Assembly: GCA_047967505.1 (NCBI GenBank)
Contig: CM106539.1
Source: Dipteris shenzhenensis
Lineage: Eukaryota; Polypodiophyta; Polypodiopsida; Gleicheniales
Length of the DNA stretch: 64,000 bases
Direction: 5' to 3' (one strand)
Position numbers and translations under genes: made by a program. This document shows positions 33,837 through 43,289 of the stretch, piece after piece; the stretch's first letter is position 1, and every line of letters starts with the position of its first letter. The notes below the pieces were generated by a model that did not search any database, was not told where the DNA came from, and saw only the letters and a program-made list of their open reading frames with translations.

Positions 33837-35182
33837 AGATAATTCGGGAAAAACCCAATTCCTAGAATGGCAGTTTTGGAAGAAGTTATAGCTCCCCTTA
33901 ATGAAAAAACAGGAGAAATATGTGAAAATAGACTAGATAGCCATTCATGAAGTGTGAAATATCAACTACATTCTCAAATAATAAATAGAATATCAGTGTC
34001 TAAACTACGTTATCATCAACAAAATAATAAACTTTGAAACCCATTTGAGTTAGATTCATCTCGTGAGCCATATTGATGTTCAAAAACACCTTCATAATAG
34101 CGAGTCTCTGGAATTTCCATTGATATTGAGACTCACTTTTGTTGTGAGCATTCTCATTTGAAAATCTCCAAAACACTGTTTAAAAAATGTAGAGTGTAAT
34201 TAATAACCATGAGTATTGCAATGAAAATGCACAGGCTCTTTAACTTAGTAAGATATGTAGTTGATGGAAAATCAAGATATGTAGTTGAGGAGAATGAATG
34301 CAAGATATGTAGTTGATGGAAAATCAATGGGCAATGACAAGCATTTGATGTAATTTAGGTGGCAATGACAATCATTTATTGTGCACTTTCAATGTTTAGA
34401 CTCACTAGCATTATTGTAAAATGATAACTTTACATGTCATGTTGATTACTCATTGCAAAGTAAAAAAGTACACTTTAGGATGAAAACATAACAACTTGTT
34501 GATACACCATTGAAATCCCTGAAATAAATCATGATTCCAAAGAAACTCTCAATTTCTAGCCCCAAAGAGAATGGCACCAGAAAGATAATTCGGGAAAAAC
34601 CTAATTCCCAGAATGGTAGTTTTGGAAGAAATTGTAGCCTTTCTCCATGAAAAGATAGGAGGAATATGTGAAAATAGACTAGATTGCCATTCATGAAGTA
34701 TGTAATATCTACTACATTCTCAAATAATAAATAGAATATCAGTGTCTCAACTGCATTATCATCAAGAAAATAATAAAATTCAAAATCCATTTGAGTGAGA
34801 TTCATCTCGTGAGCCATAGTGGTGTTCAAAAACACCTTCATAATAGCTCTCTAGAATTTCCATTGATATTGAAACTTGCTTTGTTGTGAGCATTGTCATT
34901 TGAATGCAAGATATGTAGTTGATGTAAAATCAATGGGCAATGACAAGCATTTAATGTAAAATTAGGTGGCAATGACAATCATTTATTGTGCACTTTCAAT
35001 GTTTAGACTGACTAGCATGATTGTAAAAGGATAACTTTACATGTCATGTTTATTACTCATTGCGAAGGAAAAAATACACTTTAGGATGAAAACATAATAG
35101 CTTGTTGATGCACCATTGAAAGCCTTGAAATAAATCATGATTACAAAGAAACTCTCAATTTCTAGCCCCGGCGGGGAGAATG
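33837..35182. repeat. Tandem duplication of about 740 bp
   Basis: Unit 1 starts 33837 and unit 2 at 34580, both with GATAATTCGGGAAAAACC; both end CTCTCAATTTCTAGCCCC followed by GAGAATGGCACCA. Unit 2 is shorter by an internal deletion. Both contain GATGTTCAAAAACACC or GGTGTTCAAAAACACC hairpins (34075, 34821). Nothing in it looks coding. 35183-35384 has no feature. Confidence 0.85.
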
Positions 35183-35384
35183 GCACCAATGCTAGCTCTG
35201 CACAATCCATTGGAAAGAATGGCATGAGGGACACTCCGTCAAACTCCATTATGAATGTAGTTATGAACATGTTTGCATATTATTCACACACAACAATTAT
35301 GCACCAATTTACACAGCTAGAAATAAAGTAGTAATTTCCATAAGTAATGATTGCACAAAGAAATACAATGTTATTATTCAAAAC

Positions 35385-35870
35385 TCATTGTAGCTCCTCT
35401 CCTACATGTATATCATTTATGGATTCAATACAAATATAACCATATTCTGCAATATCTATGTTCATCATGGGGTCATACCAAGGTGGAAAGTTAGGAGAAA
35501 ATACATAACTAACGTTTGGCTTTGCATATGGTATTTCCATTGCTGTTAATAAACCCTGCCACATTGCCATATTGAACATCACCAACAATATGCACCATAT
35601 CCTTCATAGGGATAGTAGGGTCCTCTTGGATGGAGTACTTCTTTAGCCTTGGATGAACTTGACATAATTCCTTCCAGTCTCTATAGGAGTACTTGTCACT
35701 TCCATAATGGAGAATAGTAGTCCTATCTTGATGAAGTCATGCACAAACAAGCCCAAGCTAGCACCTATAATGGTTGACTCATGCACCTCAAAAGTCACAT
35801 TTTTGATCCAGGACACTTCGTTGATAGGGATAGGTAACTTTGGTGGTCTGAATGGATCTCGTTCTGGTAT
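35385..35870 (-). pseudogene. SET-domain gene remnant
   Basis: SET domains are lysine methyltransferases. Minus-strand pieces, in three frames: VHESTIIGASLGLFVHDFIK (the N-terminal SET strand, normally GxGLFA); HIVGDVQYGNVAGFINSNGN (normally GNxARFINHS); NVSYVFSPNFP then YGYICIESINDIHVGEEL (normally A.rdI..GEEL). The order and spacing are those of a SET core. The Asn-His of the NHS motif is changed (INSN) and frameshifts near 35640 and 35560 break it. Its upstream side is cut by the retroelement at 35876. It may once have joined the FCP1-like region at 42032-43272, which is on the same strand. Confidence 0.6.
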
Positions 35871-35875
35871 GTACC

Positions 35876-36235
35876 TGAGAAAAGAAGGGATCAAGGAGGA
35901 TCAAAGCACCATGAGGTAGACATAGGGTAGCAAGCAGTCAATCTACTACAATGTGTGTTCTCAACAATACATGATAGGCTTCTTATATAGAGAGAGCCTT
36001 TAGAATAGTCAAACCATGTGGGATCATCTCATCCACATCTCTCCTTGTGGATATCCTCAATCCACATCTCCACATCATGTAGTCCACATCTTAGGGTGGC
36101 TACTTTAATTCTCTCCTTAGCACATACCTTAGCCCTTTAATCTATGTGCTCATGGCACCATATCTCAACACCTCCCCTTGGTGCCATGATTCTTTGGCTA
36201 CTGCAAGGTGGTCAGATGTGAGTTACATTCCATCA
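35876..36235 (-). repeat. LTR A (3' LTR)
   Basis: 360 bp. Minus-strand ends TGATGGAATG and CTTTTCTCA. Its inner end abuts a polypurine tract (AAGGGGAGG read minus). A second such tract lies inside the LTR at 36171-36180. Confidence 0.93.
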
Positions 36236-38664
36236 CCTCCCCTTAGTGCATGCATTGCTACTTAAGGTGGTCAAGTGTGGATTTTACATGTCAATACCTC
36301 CACTGGGTGCTTTCATAGCTACTCTCAGGTGGTCAGGCTTGATTACAAACATATAGGCAAGGTTGGCAAGGTTTTTGTTTCTCAATACATTCCATTGATG
36401 TCACCTTTTGGCTCATGGCTTGATGATGACTCCACGTAGTTGACTTGTTGATTCTTCAATCTGCAATCTTCTTCCTTGTGTCCCAGCTTCTTGCAATGGT
36501 GACACTTTGGTTTGTTCTTCAATCTGCAGTCACTTTGATAGTGACCCATCCTTCCGCAATGGTAGCACTTTGTTGATGTTTTACTGAATAGTGCTTGTTC
36601 TTCATTATAGTTGTTGCGTGTTGATGTTGATGTCGATGTCGATGTCGATGCCTTCAACTCTCTTTCTTTTTCGAGAAGAGAGGATACACATTCTTCAAAC
36701 TTTGGATCTGGCAAATTCTTTAAAGTGGTTGTCAATGCACTATACTCTGCAGGCATGCTTTAAAGGAGAATCGCAAGTGCATCTTTCTCTCCTACTTTTG
36801 CATTTATGCCCTCTAGTTGAGTCATAATGCTTTTGATTTTGTTGACAAATTGTGCCATGGATTCATTGAAGCCCACGTGCATACCATAGAATTCAATTTT
36901 AAGATGGATTTCTTGGTTTTTGGCTTTTGCACCAAACACTGTGTTCAACTCATCCCATGCATCCTTGGCATGATCTTTAGAGTCTATATGATGAATTATG
37001 TTTGGACCTAAGTGCAATCCAATGAGTGATAGTGCTGCTTCATCTTTTTCCTTCCAAGCATCATTTTGTGCAGTGGGTATGTCTTCTTTTACAGTCTTCC
37101 AAAGCTTTTGGTGCATCAGGAGGAGATCAGGAGATATCTCATTTGTGTAGACCATGTGTGAAATCCTTCCCCGGTGAACTTCTCAACAGTTGGTGTGCGG
37201 ATTGCCATAGCAAAGGTCTTACCAGTTGATGATGCTTTCAAATCTGGCAGTGTCTAATTGCATACAATGATTCTGATCTGACAGGTGCATAGAGCTCCAA
37301 AATATGATCACTTTTCCTTTTTGGAGCGTGTGCAAATTCTTCCTGGATTGCAAGTTATGGCTTGTTGAAGCTTTTGTGAAGAAGAGGGGGCCTTGATGAT
37401 GTGGCACAAGGATTCACAAGTAGCTTACAAATTGTGCTTAGGTGGCTCTATGCCACATGGAAATGTTTTAACTCAGCTGAGTTAACCCAAGGCTAAGCAA
37501 ACTTAACTATGATTCAAGCAATTGAACCTAACCCCACTAACCTAATCACCTCGGTTAATTTTAACCACATACTCAACCAAGGTTCAAGACATTCAACCAT
37601 GGTTAATTTTGATCTTTGCCACATGTCACTCTGCTACACCTTAGAGAAGAATTTGGATTTCTGTGCATGATGGCGATCGATGGCCGGTGGCGATGGGCTG
37701 CGTCGTCGGTTCGATGGGAGCCTGGCCTTGCCTCAGCTTTCTACCTTGCTATGTGAACGTTAGGAAAGTTGCATTCTCTAGTAGTTGCCTCCATTTCTTC
37801 TCTTGCCATTCCTCTATTGCTCCAACCAAGCCCTCCTTCTGCTTTCGTTCCTCTAGTCTCTACCAAAGGAGGCGCCATGGTCGAGATATTGAGGCGCATG
37901 CGATCAGTCATCATTTTGGATCTGCAGTTCCAACCTCCATCGCATGTTTGATTGGAAAGCAATGCAGGGGACGCTCCACATAGCAGTTGAGGTTGGTATA
38001 CAACCCTCGATGATTTACTAGCAAGCATGTGGCTCGAGTCTGGATTTCGTTTGTAGGGAGCTTGAAGCTTCTGGTCGAGGGATGGAGCACACTACAGAAG
38101 CGTTGGAGAAGGAGCGTTGCAGAATAGTCGAAAGGCGCAGCTTGTTGAAGCAAAGTTTGTTGCAACTGCTTGGCTGCAACTTTCGAGCCATCTAGTAACT
38201 GCTTGGCTACAATGAAGGACTAGCTATGGAGTAGGCAGTCTTGCAATGAAGGACTAGAGATGGAGAGGGTAGCATTCTGTGGACCGCATGGTGGCAGCTA
38301 GGAGTTAGCGGTTGGCTGAGCTTTAGTCACGGGTCTCAGGGCAAAGTCGAAGGTAGGTAGTCGTAGAAGGTGGCGGTTGTAGTTGGCAAGCTGTCCGTAG
38401 GCACTAGTGTGCATGTGCCATTTGTGAGCTAGTTGAAGAGCTAGTTGAAGAGCACACGAAAGGTGAGTCGAAGGAAATGGCTAGTAGTCAAGAGCTCGAC
38501 CTGTACTTTTAGAGCCTTTTCTTGTGAAGGTCCTTGTAGGAGCTTACTGTCGAGAAAACTCTCTCTTTCTCTCTCTCTCAAGGCAACACTCAAGAAGTCT
38601 CACAAAGCATTCTCAACTACATCTAAAACTAATCTAGACTTAGCTAACCTGGGCTCTGATACCA
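36236..38664 (-). other. Internal region of left unit
   Basis: On the minus strand: primer-binding site TGGTATCAGAGCCCAGGTT (38646-38664), a 1.4-kb untranslated leader (37230-38645) with a CT run at 38560-38580, gag, then two degenerate copies of an approximately 65-bp repeat before the 3' LTR. The leader shows no supported gene. Confidence 0.8.
36382..37229 (-). pseudogene. Copia gag, unit A
   Basis: Capsid part (WKTVKEDIPTAQNDAW, AALSLIGLHLGPNI, DAWDELNTVFGAKAKN, FNESMAQFVNKIKSIM) then AILL, a TAA, PAEYSALTTTLKNLPD, a Ser-Thr repeat and two zinc knuckles CYHCGRMGHYQSDC and CHHCKKLGHKEEDC. A short insertion near 37107 (AGGAGATC) shifts the frame upstream relative to unit B. UBN2-type gag of Ty1/copia; no pol follows. 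Confidence 0.85.
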
Positions 38665-39024
38665 TGAGAAAAGAAGGGATCAAGGAGGATCAAAGCACCA
38701 TGAGGTAGACATAGGGTAGCAAGTAGTCAATCTATTGCAATGTGTGTTCTCAACAATACATGATAGGTTTCTTATATAGAGAGAGCCTTTAGAATAGTCA
38801 AACCATGTGGGATCCTCTCATCCACATCTCTCCTTGTGGATATCCTCAATCCACATCTCCACATCATGTAGTCCACATCTTAGGGTGGCTACTTTAATTC
38901 TTTCCTTAGCACATACCTTAGCCCTTTAATCTATGTGCTCATGGCACAATATCTCAACACCTCCCCTTGGTGCCATGATTCTTTGGCTACTGCAAGGTGG
39001 TCAGATGTGAGTTACATTCCATCA
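38665..39024 (-). repeat. LTR B (shared middle LTR)
   Basis: 360 bp, same ends as LTR A. It acts as 5' LTR of the left unit and 3' LTR of the right one. Confidence 0.93.
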
Positions 39025-41430
39025 CCTCCCCTTAGTGCATGCATTCCTACTTAAGGTGGTCAAGTGTGGATTTTACATGTCAATACCTCCACTGGGTGCT
39101 TTCATAGCTACTCTCAGGTGGTCAGGCTTGATTACAAACATATAGGCAAGGTTGGCAAGGTTTTTGTTTCTCAATACATACCATTGATGTCACCTTTTGG
39201 CTCATGGCTTGATGACGACTCCACGTAGTTGACTTGTTGATTCTTCAATCTGCAATCTTCTTCCTTGTGTCCTAGCTTCTTGCAATGGTGACACTTTGGT
39301 TTGTTCTTCAATCTGCAGTCACTTTGATAGTGACCCATCCTTCCGCAATGGTAGCACTTCGTTGATGTTTTACTGAATAGTGCTTGTTCTTCATTATAGC
39401 TGTTGCGTGTTGATGTTGATGTGATGTCGATGTCGATGCCTTCAACTCTCTTTCTTTTTCGAGAAGAGAGGATACACATTCTTCAAACTTTGGATCTGGC
39501 AAATTCTTCAAAGTGGTTGTCAATGCACTATACTCTGCAGGCATGCTTTAAAGGAGAATCGCAAGTGCATCTTTCTCTCCTACTTTTGCATTTATGCCCT
39601 CTAGTTGAGTCATAATGCTTTTGATTTTGTTGACAAATTGTGCCATGGATTCATTGAAGCCCACGTGCATACCATAGAATTCAATTTTAAGATGGATTTC
39701 TTGGTTTTTGGCTTTTGCACCAAACACTGTGTTCAACTCATCCCATGCATCCTTGGCATGATCTTTAGAGTCTATATGATGAATTATGTTTGGACCTAAG
39801 TGCAATCCAATGAGTGATAGTGCTGCTTCATCTTTTTCCTTCCAAGCATCATTTTGTGCAATGGGTATGTCTTCTTTTACAGTCTTCCAAAGCTTTTGGT
39901 GCATCAGGAGATATCTCATTTGTGTAGACCATGTGTGAAATCCTTCCCCGGTGAACTTCTCAACAGTTGGTGTGCGGATTGCCATAGCAAAGGTCTTACC
40001 AGTTGATGATGCTTTCAAATCTGGCAGTGTCTAATTGCATACAATGATTCTGATCTGACAGGTGCATAGAGCTCGAAAAAATGATCACTTTTCCTTTTTG
40101 GAGCGTGTGCAATTTCTTCCTGGATTGCAAGGTATGGCTTGTTGAAGCTTTTGTGAAGAAGAGGGGGCCTTGATGATGTGGCACAAGGATTCACAAGTAG
40201 CTTACAAATTGTGCTTAGGTGGCTCTATGCCACATGGAAATGTTTTAACTCAGCTGAGTTAACCCAAGGCTAAGCAAACTTAACTATGATTCAAGCAATT
40301 GAACCTAACCCCACTAACCTAATCACCTCGGTTAATTTTAACCACATACTCAACCAAGGTTCAAGACATTCAACCATGGTTAATTTTGATCTTTGCCACA
40401 TGTCACTCTGCTACACCTTAGAGAAGACTTTGGACTTCTGAGCATGATGGCGATCGATGGCCGGTGGCGACTGGGCTACGTCGTCGGTTCGATGGGAGCC
40501 TGGCCTTGCCTCAGCTTTCTACCTTGCTATGTGAACGTTAGGAAAGTTGCATTCTCTAGTAGTTGCCTCCATTTCTTCTCTTGCCATTCCTCTATTTCTC
40601 CAACCAAGCCCTCCTTCTGCTTTTGTTCCTCTAGTCTCTACCAGAGGAGGCGCCGTGGTCGAGATATTGAGGTGCATGCAATCAGTCATCATTTTGGATC
40701 TGCAGTTCCAACCTCCATCGCATGTTTGATTGGAAAGCGATGCAGGGAACGCTCCGCAGAGCAGTTGAGGTTGGTATACAACCCTTGATGATTTACTAGC
40801 AAGCGTGTGGCTCGAGTCTGGATTTCATTTGTAGGGAGCTTGAAGCTTCTGGTCGAGGGATGGAGCACACTACAGAAGCATTGGAGAAGGAGTGTTGCAG
40901 AATAGTCGAAAGGCGCAGCTTGTTGAAGCAAAGTTTGTTGCAACTACTTGGCTGCAACTTTTGAGCCATCTAGTAACTGCTTGGCTACAATGAAGGACTA
41001 GCTATGGAGTAGGCAATCTTGCAATGAAGGACTAGAGATGGAGAGGGTAGCATTCTGTGGACCGCATGGTGGGAGCCAGGAGTTAGCAGTTGGCTGAGCT
41101 TTAGTCACAAGTCTCAGGGCAAAGTCGAAGGTAGGTAGTCGTAGAAGGTGGCGGTTGTAGTTGGCAAGCTGTCCGTAGGCACTAGTGTGCGTGTGCCTTT
41201 TCTGAGCTAGTTGAAGAGCACACGAAAGGTGAGGCGAAGGAAATGGCTAGTAGTCAAGAGCTCGACCTGTACTTTTAGAGCCTTTTCTTGTGAAGGTCCT
41301 TGTAGGAGCTTACTGTCGAGAAAACTCTCTCTTTCTCTCTCTCTCAAGGCAACACTCAAGAAGTCTCACAAAGCATTCTCAACTACATCTAAAACTAATC
41401 TAGACTTAGCTAACCTGGGCTCTGATACCA
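39025..41430 (-). other. Internal region of right unit
   Basis: Same layout as the left unit, with primer-binding site at 41412-41430. The two internal regions are nearly identical over their length, so their duplication is recent compared with the decay of gag. Confidence 0.8.
39171..40018 (-). pseudogene. Copia gag, unit B
   Basis: Better 5' end than unit A: MAIRTPTVEKFTGEGFHTWS and STQMRYLLMHQKLWK in frame with the capsid. The same TAA between AILL and PAEYS is present. A contraction of the GATGTC repeat near 39410-39440 shifts the frame before the two zinc knuckles (CYHCGRMGHYQSDC, CHHCKKLGHKEEDC). Confidence 0.85.
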
Positions 41431-41790
41431 TGAGAAAAGAAGGGATCAAGGAGGATCAAAGCACCATGAGGTAGACATAGGGTAGCAAGTAGTCAATCTA
41501 TTGCAATGTGTGTTCTCAACAATACATGATAGGCTTCTTATATAGAGAGAGCCTTTAGAATAGTCAAACCATGTGGGATCCTCTCATCCACATCTCTCCT
41601 TGTGGATATCCTCAATCCACATCTCCACATCATGTAGTCCACATCTTAGGGTGGCTACTTTAATTCTTTCCTTAGCACATACCTTAGCCCTTTAATCTAT
41701 GTGCTCATGGCACAATATCCCAACACCTCCCCTTGGTGCCATGATTCTTTGGCTACTGCAAGGTGGTCAGATGTGAGTTACATTCCATCA
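41431..41790 (-). repeat. LTR C (5' LTR)
   Basis: 360 bp. Followed at once by the GTACC target duplication, which fixes the LTR end at CCATCA rather than at the CTCAACA about 65 bases earlier. Confidence 0.93.
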
Positions 41791-41795
41791 GTACC

Positions 41796-42031
41796 TACTC
41801 AAGCATGATTTGAATGCATATCTCTCTACATCAAAAAAGACAATTCCAATTACCTACAACAATAGTTATATAGACTTGAGATTAAATGAAAAAACACTTT
41901 GACATCTGTACCTACATGGAAATTATGCATTCTGTAGTTGGTTTATCTAGGCCTTAGAAATGTGTTTCTTGATATAGAGACCTTTGTACCCTAGGTCTAT
42001 AGCCAATTGAGAAACTTGCATAGCATTCATG
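41796..42031. other. Non-coding gap beside FCP1-like remnant
   Basis: AT-rich, no gene. Before the retroelement inserted it joined directly to 35870, where a minus-strand AG precedes SET-like coding, so it may be intron. Confidence 0.35.
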
Positions 42032-43272
42032 CTAGATAGTTGTGGAGCATTCCTTAAAAGTCTTATTTGGGATGCATGAGTTCAAGCACCTAGCCATCAC
42101 CACCATGGGTTGACTAGGGTGTACACCCTTTGGTTCTATATTTTCACCTATAGCCCTCTCTCTTAGTTGATCTACAAGAGGAATATTTCTTGTTTTATAT
42201 TCCATTCTTGACCATGCATGACTTTCCTCCCTCCATTCATCAATTACTTTCTGGACAAGGTTGAAATCCTTATGCCCCTCCATCACAGGTAATTGTCCAT
42301 AGCGATCATGCTATGCACATCTTTAGCCTCATTGAGTTGTAGTAAGTAAGGCATCAACTCTCCTCTAAGTAGAGTATTATCATCCTTGTCTTGTACATCA
42401 AACGTTGAATAAAATATGCAATTTGATAGAGGGCTAATGCAAGCCCTGTATGGGGAGTCATCAACAAGGATTGTCTTTCTTGCATCACATCCAAATGCCT
42501 TTGAGATTTTTGCTAAGGGTCTGAACATTGCCTCAACACCAACCTTGTCGGGCCTATTTATCCTCATCTTACTATAAGTGTAGCATCCTTGCTGAGACCA
42601 TATAACAAATAAAGGGAGGCTCTCATTTGCATAATTTTGTAGTCCTACCATATCAAGTACATTATGCTCCATTGAAATTGACCAGATACGTACATTAAAT
42701 CTTTGTAGAAAGATTCTAAGGAATTCTATGCACCCAAGATGAACAACCGTATAAATATTTTTGTCATGCATAATAGATGGATGTATTGGCGACTTGAATA
42801 GGTAGTGAATCGATAGCAAGCCATTCAAGTCTAATATGATTATTATTCTTGGCATATTCAAAGAAATTGTATGTGGATGTAGATCCAAATTCTCCTTGAA
42901 GTTGCTAGCTTTTGATCATCCGAATTGTTAGGTGCTATGTTTTCATACATGTTTGCAACAAAAATAAGATTATCTAGTCTTATCCCCAATGTTGAGATAG
43001 TATGTTCATCCATGTTCTCTTCTAAAAGTATAGGATTAATGATATTCCTTGCAATTGTCTCCATTTTTGTGTTATGTTTTCTTCTATACCCCCTGTATCG
43101 ATCGCATCATTAATAGTCCCCATTTTGGATGGTATGTTGTCCTCTACATTGATAGTCCCCATTTTGGGTGGTATGTTGTCTGCTACAATAGCACCTGATG
43201 CACTCCTTGATGATGCCATGCTTCACAACCGCCTCTTCTTCATAGTCATCATCCTCATCCTCATCCTCATCC
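42032..43272 (-). pseudogene. FCP1/NIF-like HAD phosphatase gene remnant
   Basis: Phosphatases of this family remove phosphate from serine on RNA polymerase II tails or other proteins. The central open stretch (42888-42283) shows RIIIILDLNGLLSIHY (motif I, usually DLDxT; here the second Asp is Asn), GCIEFLRIFLQRFNVRIWSI, KTILVDDSPYRAC (motif III DDSP) and a C-terminal helix. Upstream minus-strand pieces (43272-42900) give an acidic start DEDEDEDDDYEEE and a repeat NIPPKMGTIN; downstream a one-base shift near 42286 leads to MEGHKDFNLVQKVIDEWREE. Plant NIF-like proteins with DLNG are known. The 5' end runs into the palindromic satellite. Confidence 0.65.
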
Positions 43273-43289
43273 ATTGATGTTATTCTCCA

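Larger units (their letters stand above)
26990..33838 (-). pseudogene. Large gene family, copy 3 (three protease modules)
   Basis: Same architecture as copy 2. It begins abruptly at 33838 with LSNTVFIVVSRRDSKTFVMP, equivalent to residues about 85-105 of copy 2; the first part is lost at the border of the 33837-35182 duplication. Then: acidic linker, VTHDDVGYIWGQRTWFMPKM (33185-33125), frameshifts near 33120, DGKKPVASNVVLRP, HYRFQPIDGQH followed by TGA at 32801-32803, CVFKHKIKYLIESERLNH, FYTSLSAVVPRGTQE, KEWFFGKKGKDH, a frameshift near 32195, VAICNIVIFVDKKDKEAM, AGWEVTLCRMGYLFEDLLRK, an acidic linker (31190-31000), three Ulp1-like modules and a VETQCTP tail. Function unknown. Confidence 0.7.
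35876..41790 (-). mobile_element. Three-LTR gag-only LTR retroelement (tandem TR-GAG-like)
   Basis: Three 360-bp LTRs in the same orientation separate two internal regions, each with a gag pseudogene and no protease, integrase or reverse transcriptase. Primer sites complementary to initiator Met tRNA lie beside the middle and right LTRs, on the minus strand. The 5-bp duplication GTACC at 35871-35875 and 41791-41795 borders the whole structure, so it entered or grew as one locus. Non-autonomous gag-bearing elements of this layout are known as TR-GAG. Confidence 0.93.

Noticed and set aside
36161-36170. LTR end of the gag-only element at CTCAACA (295-bp LTR)
   Set aside because: Target duplications and the right outer border place the end 65 bases further, at CCATCA.
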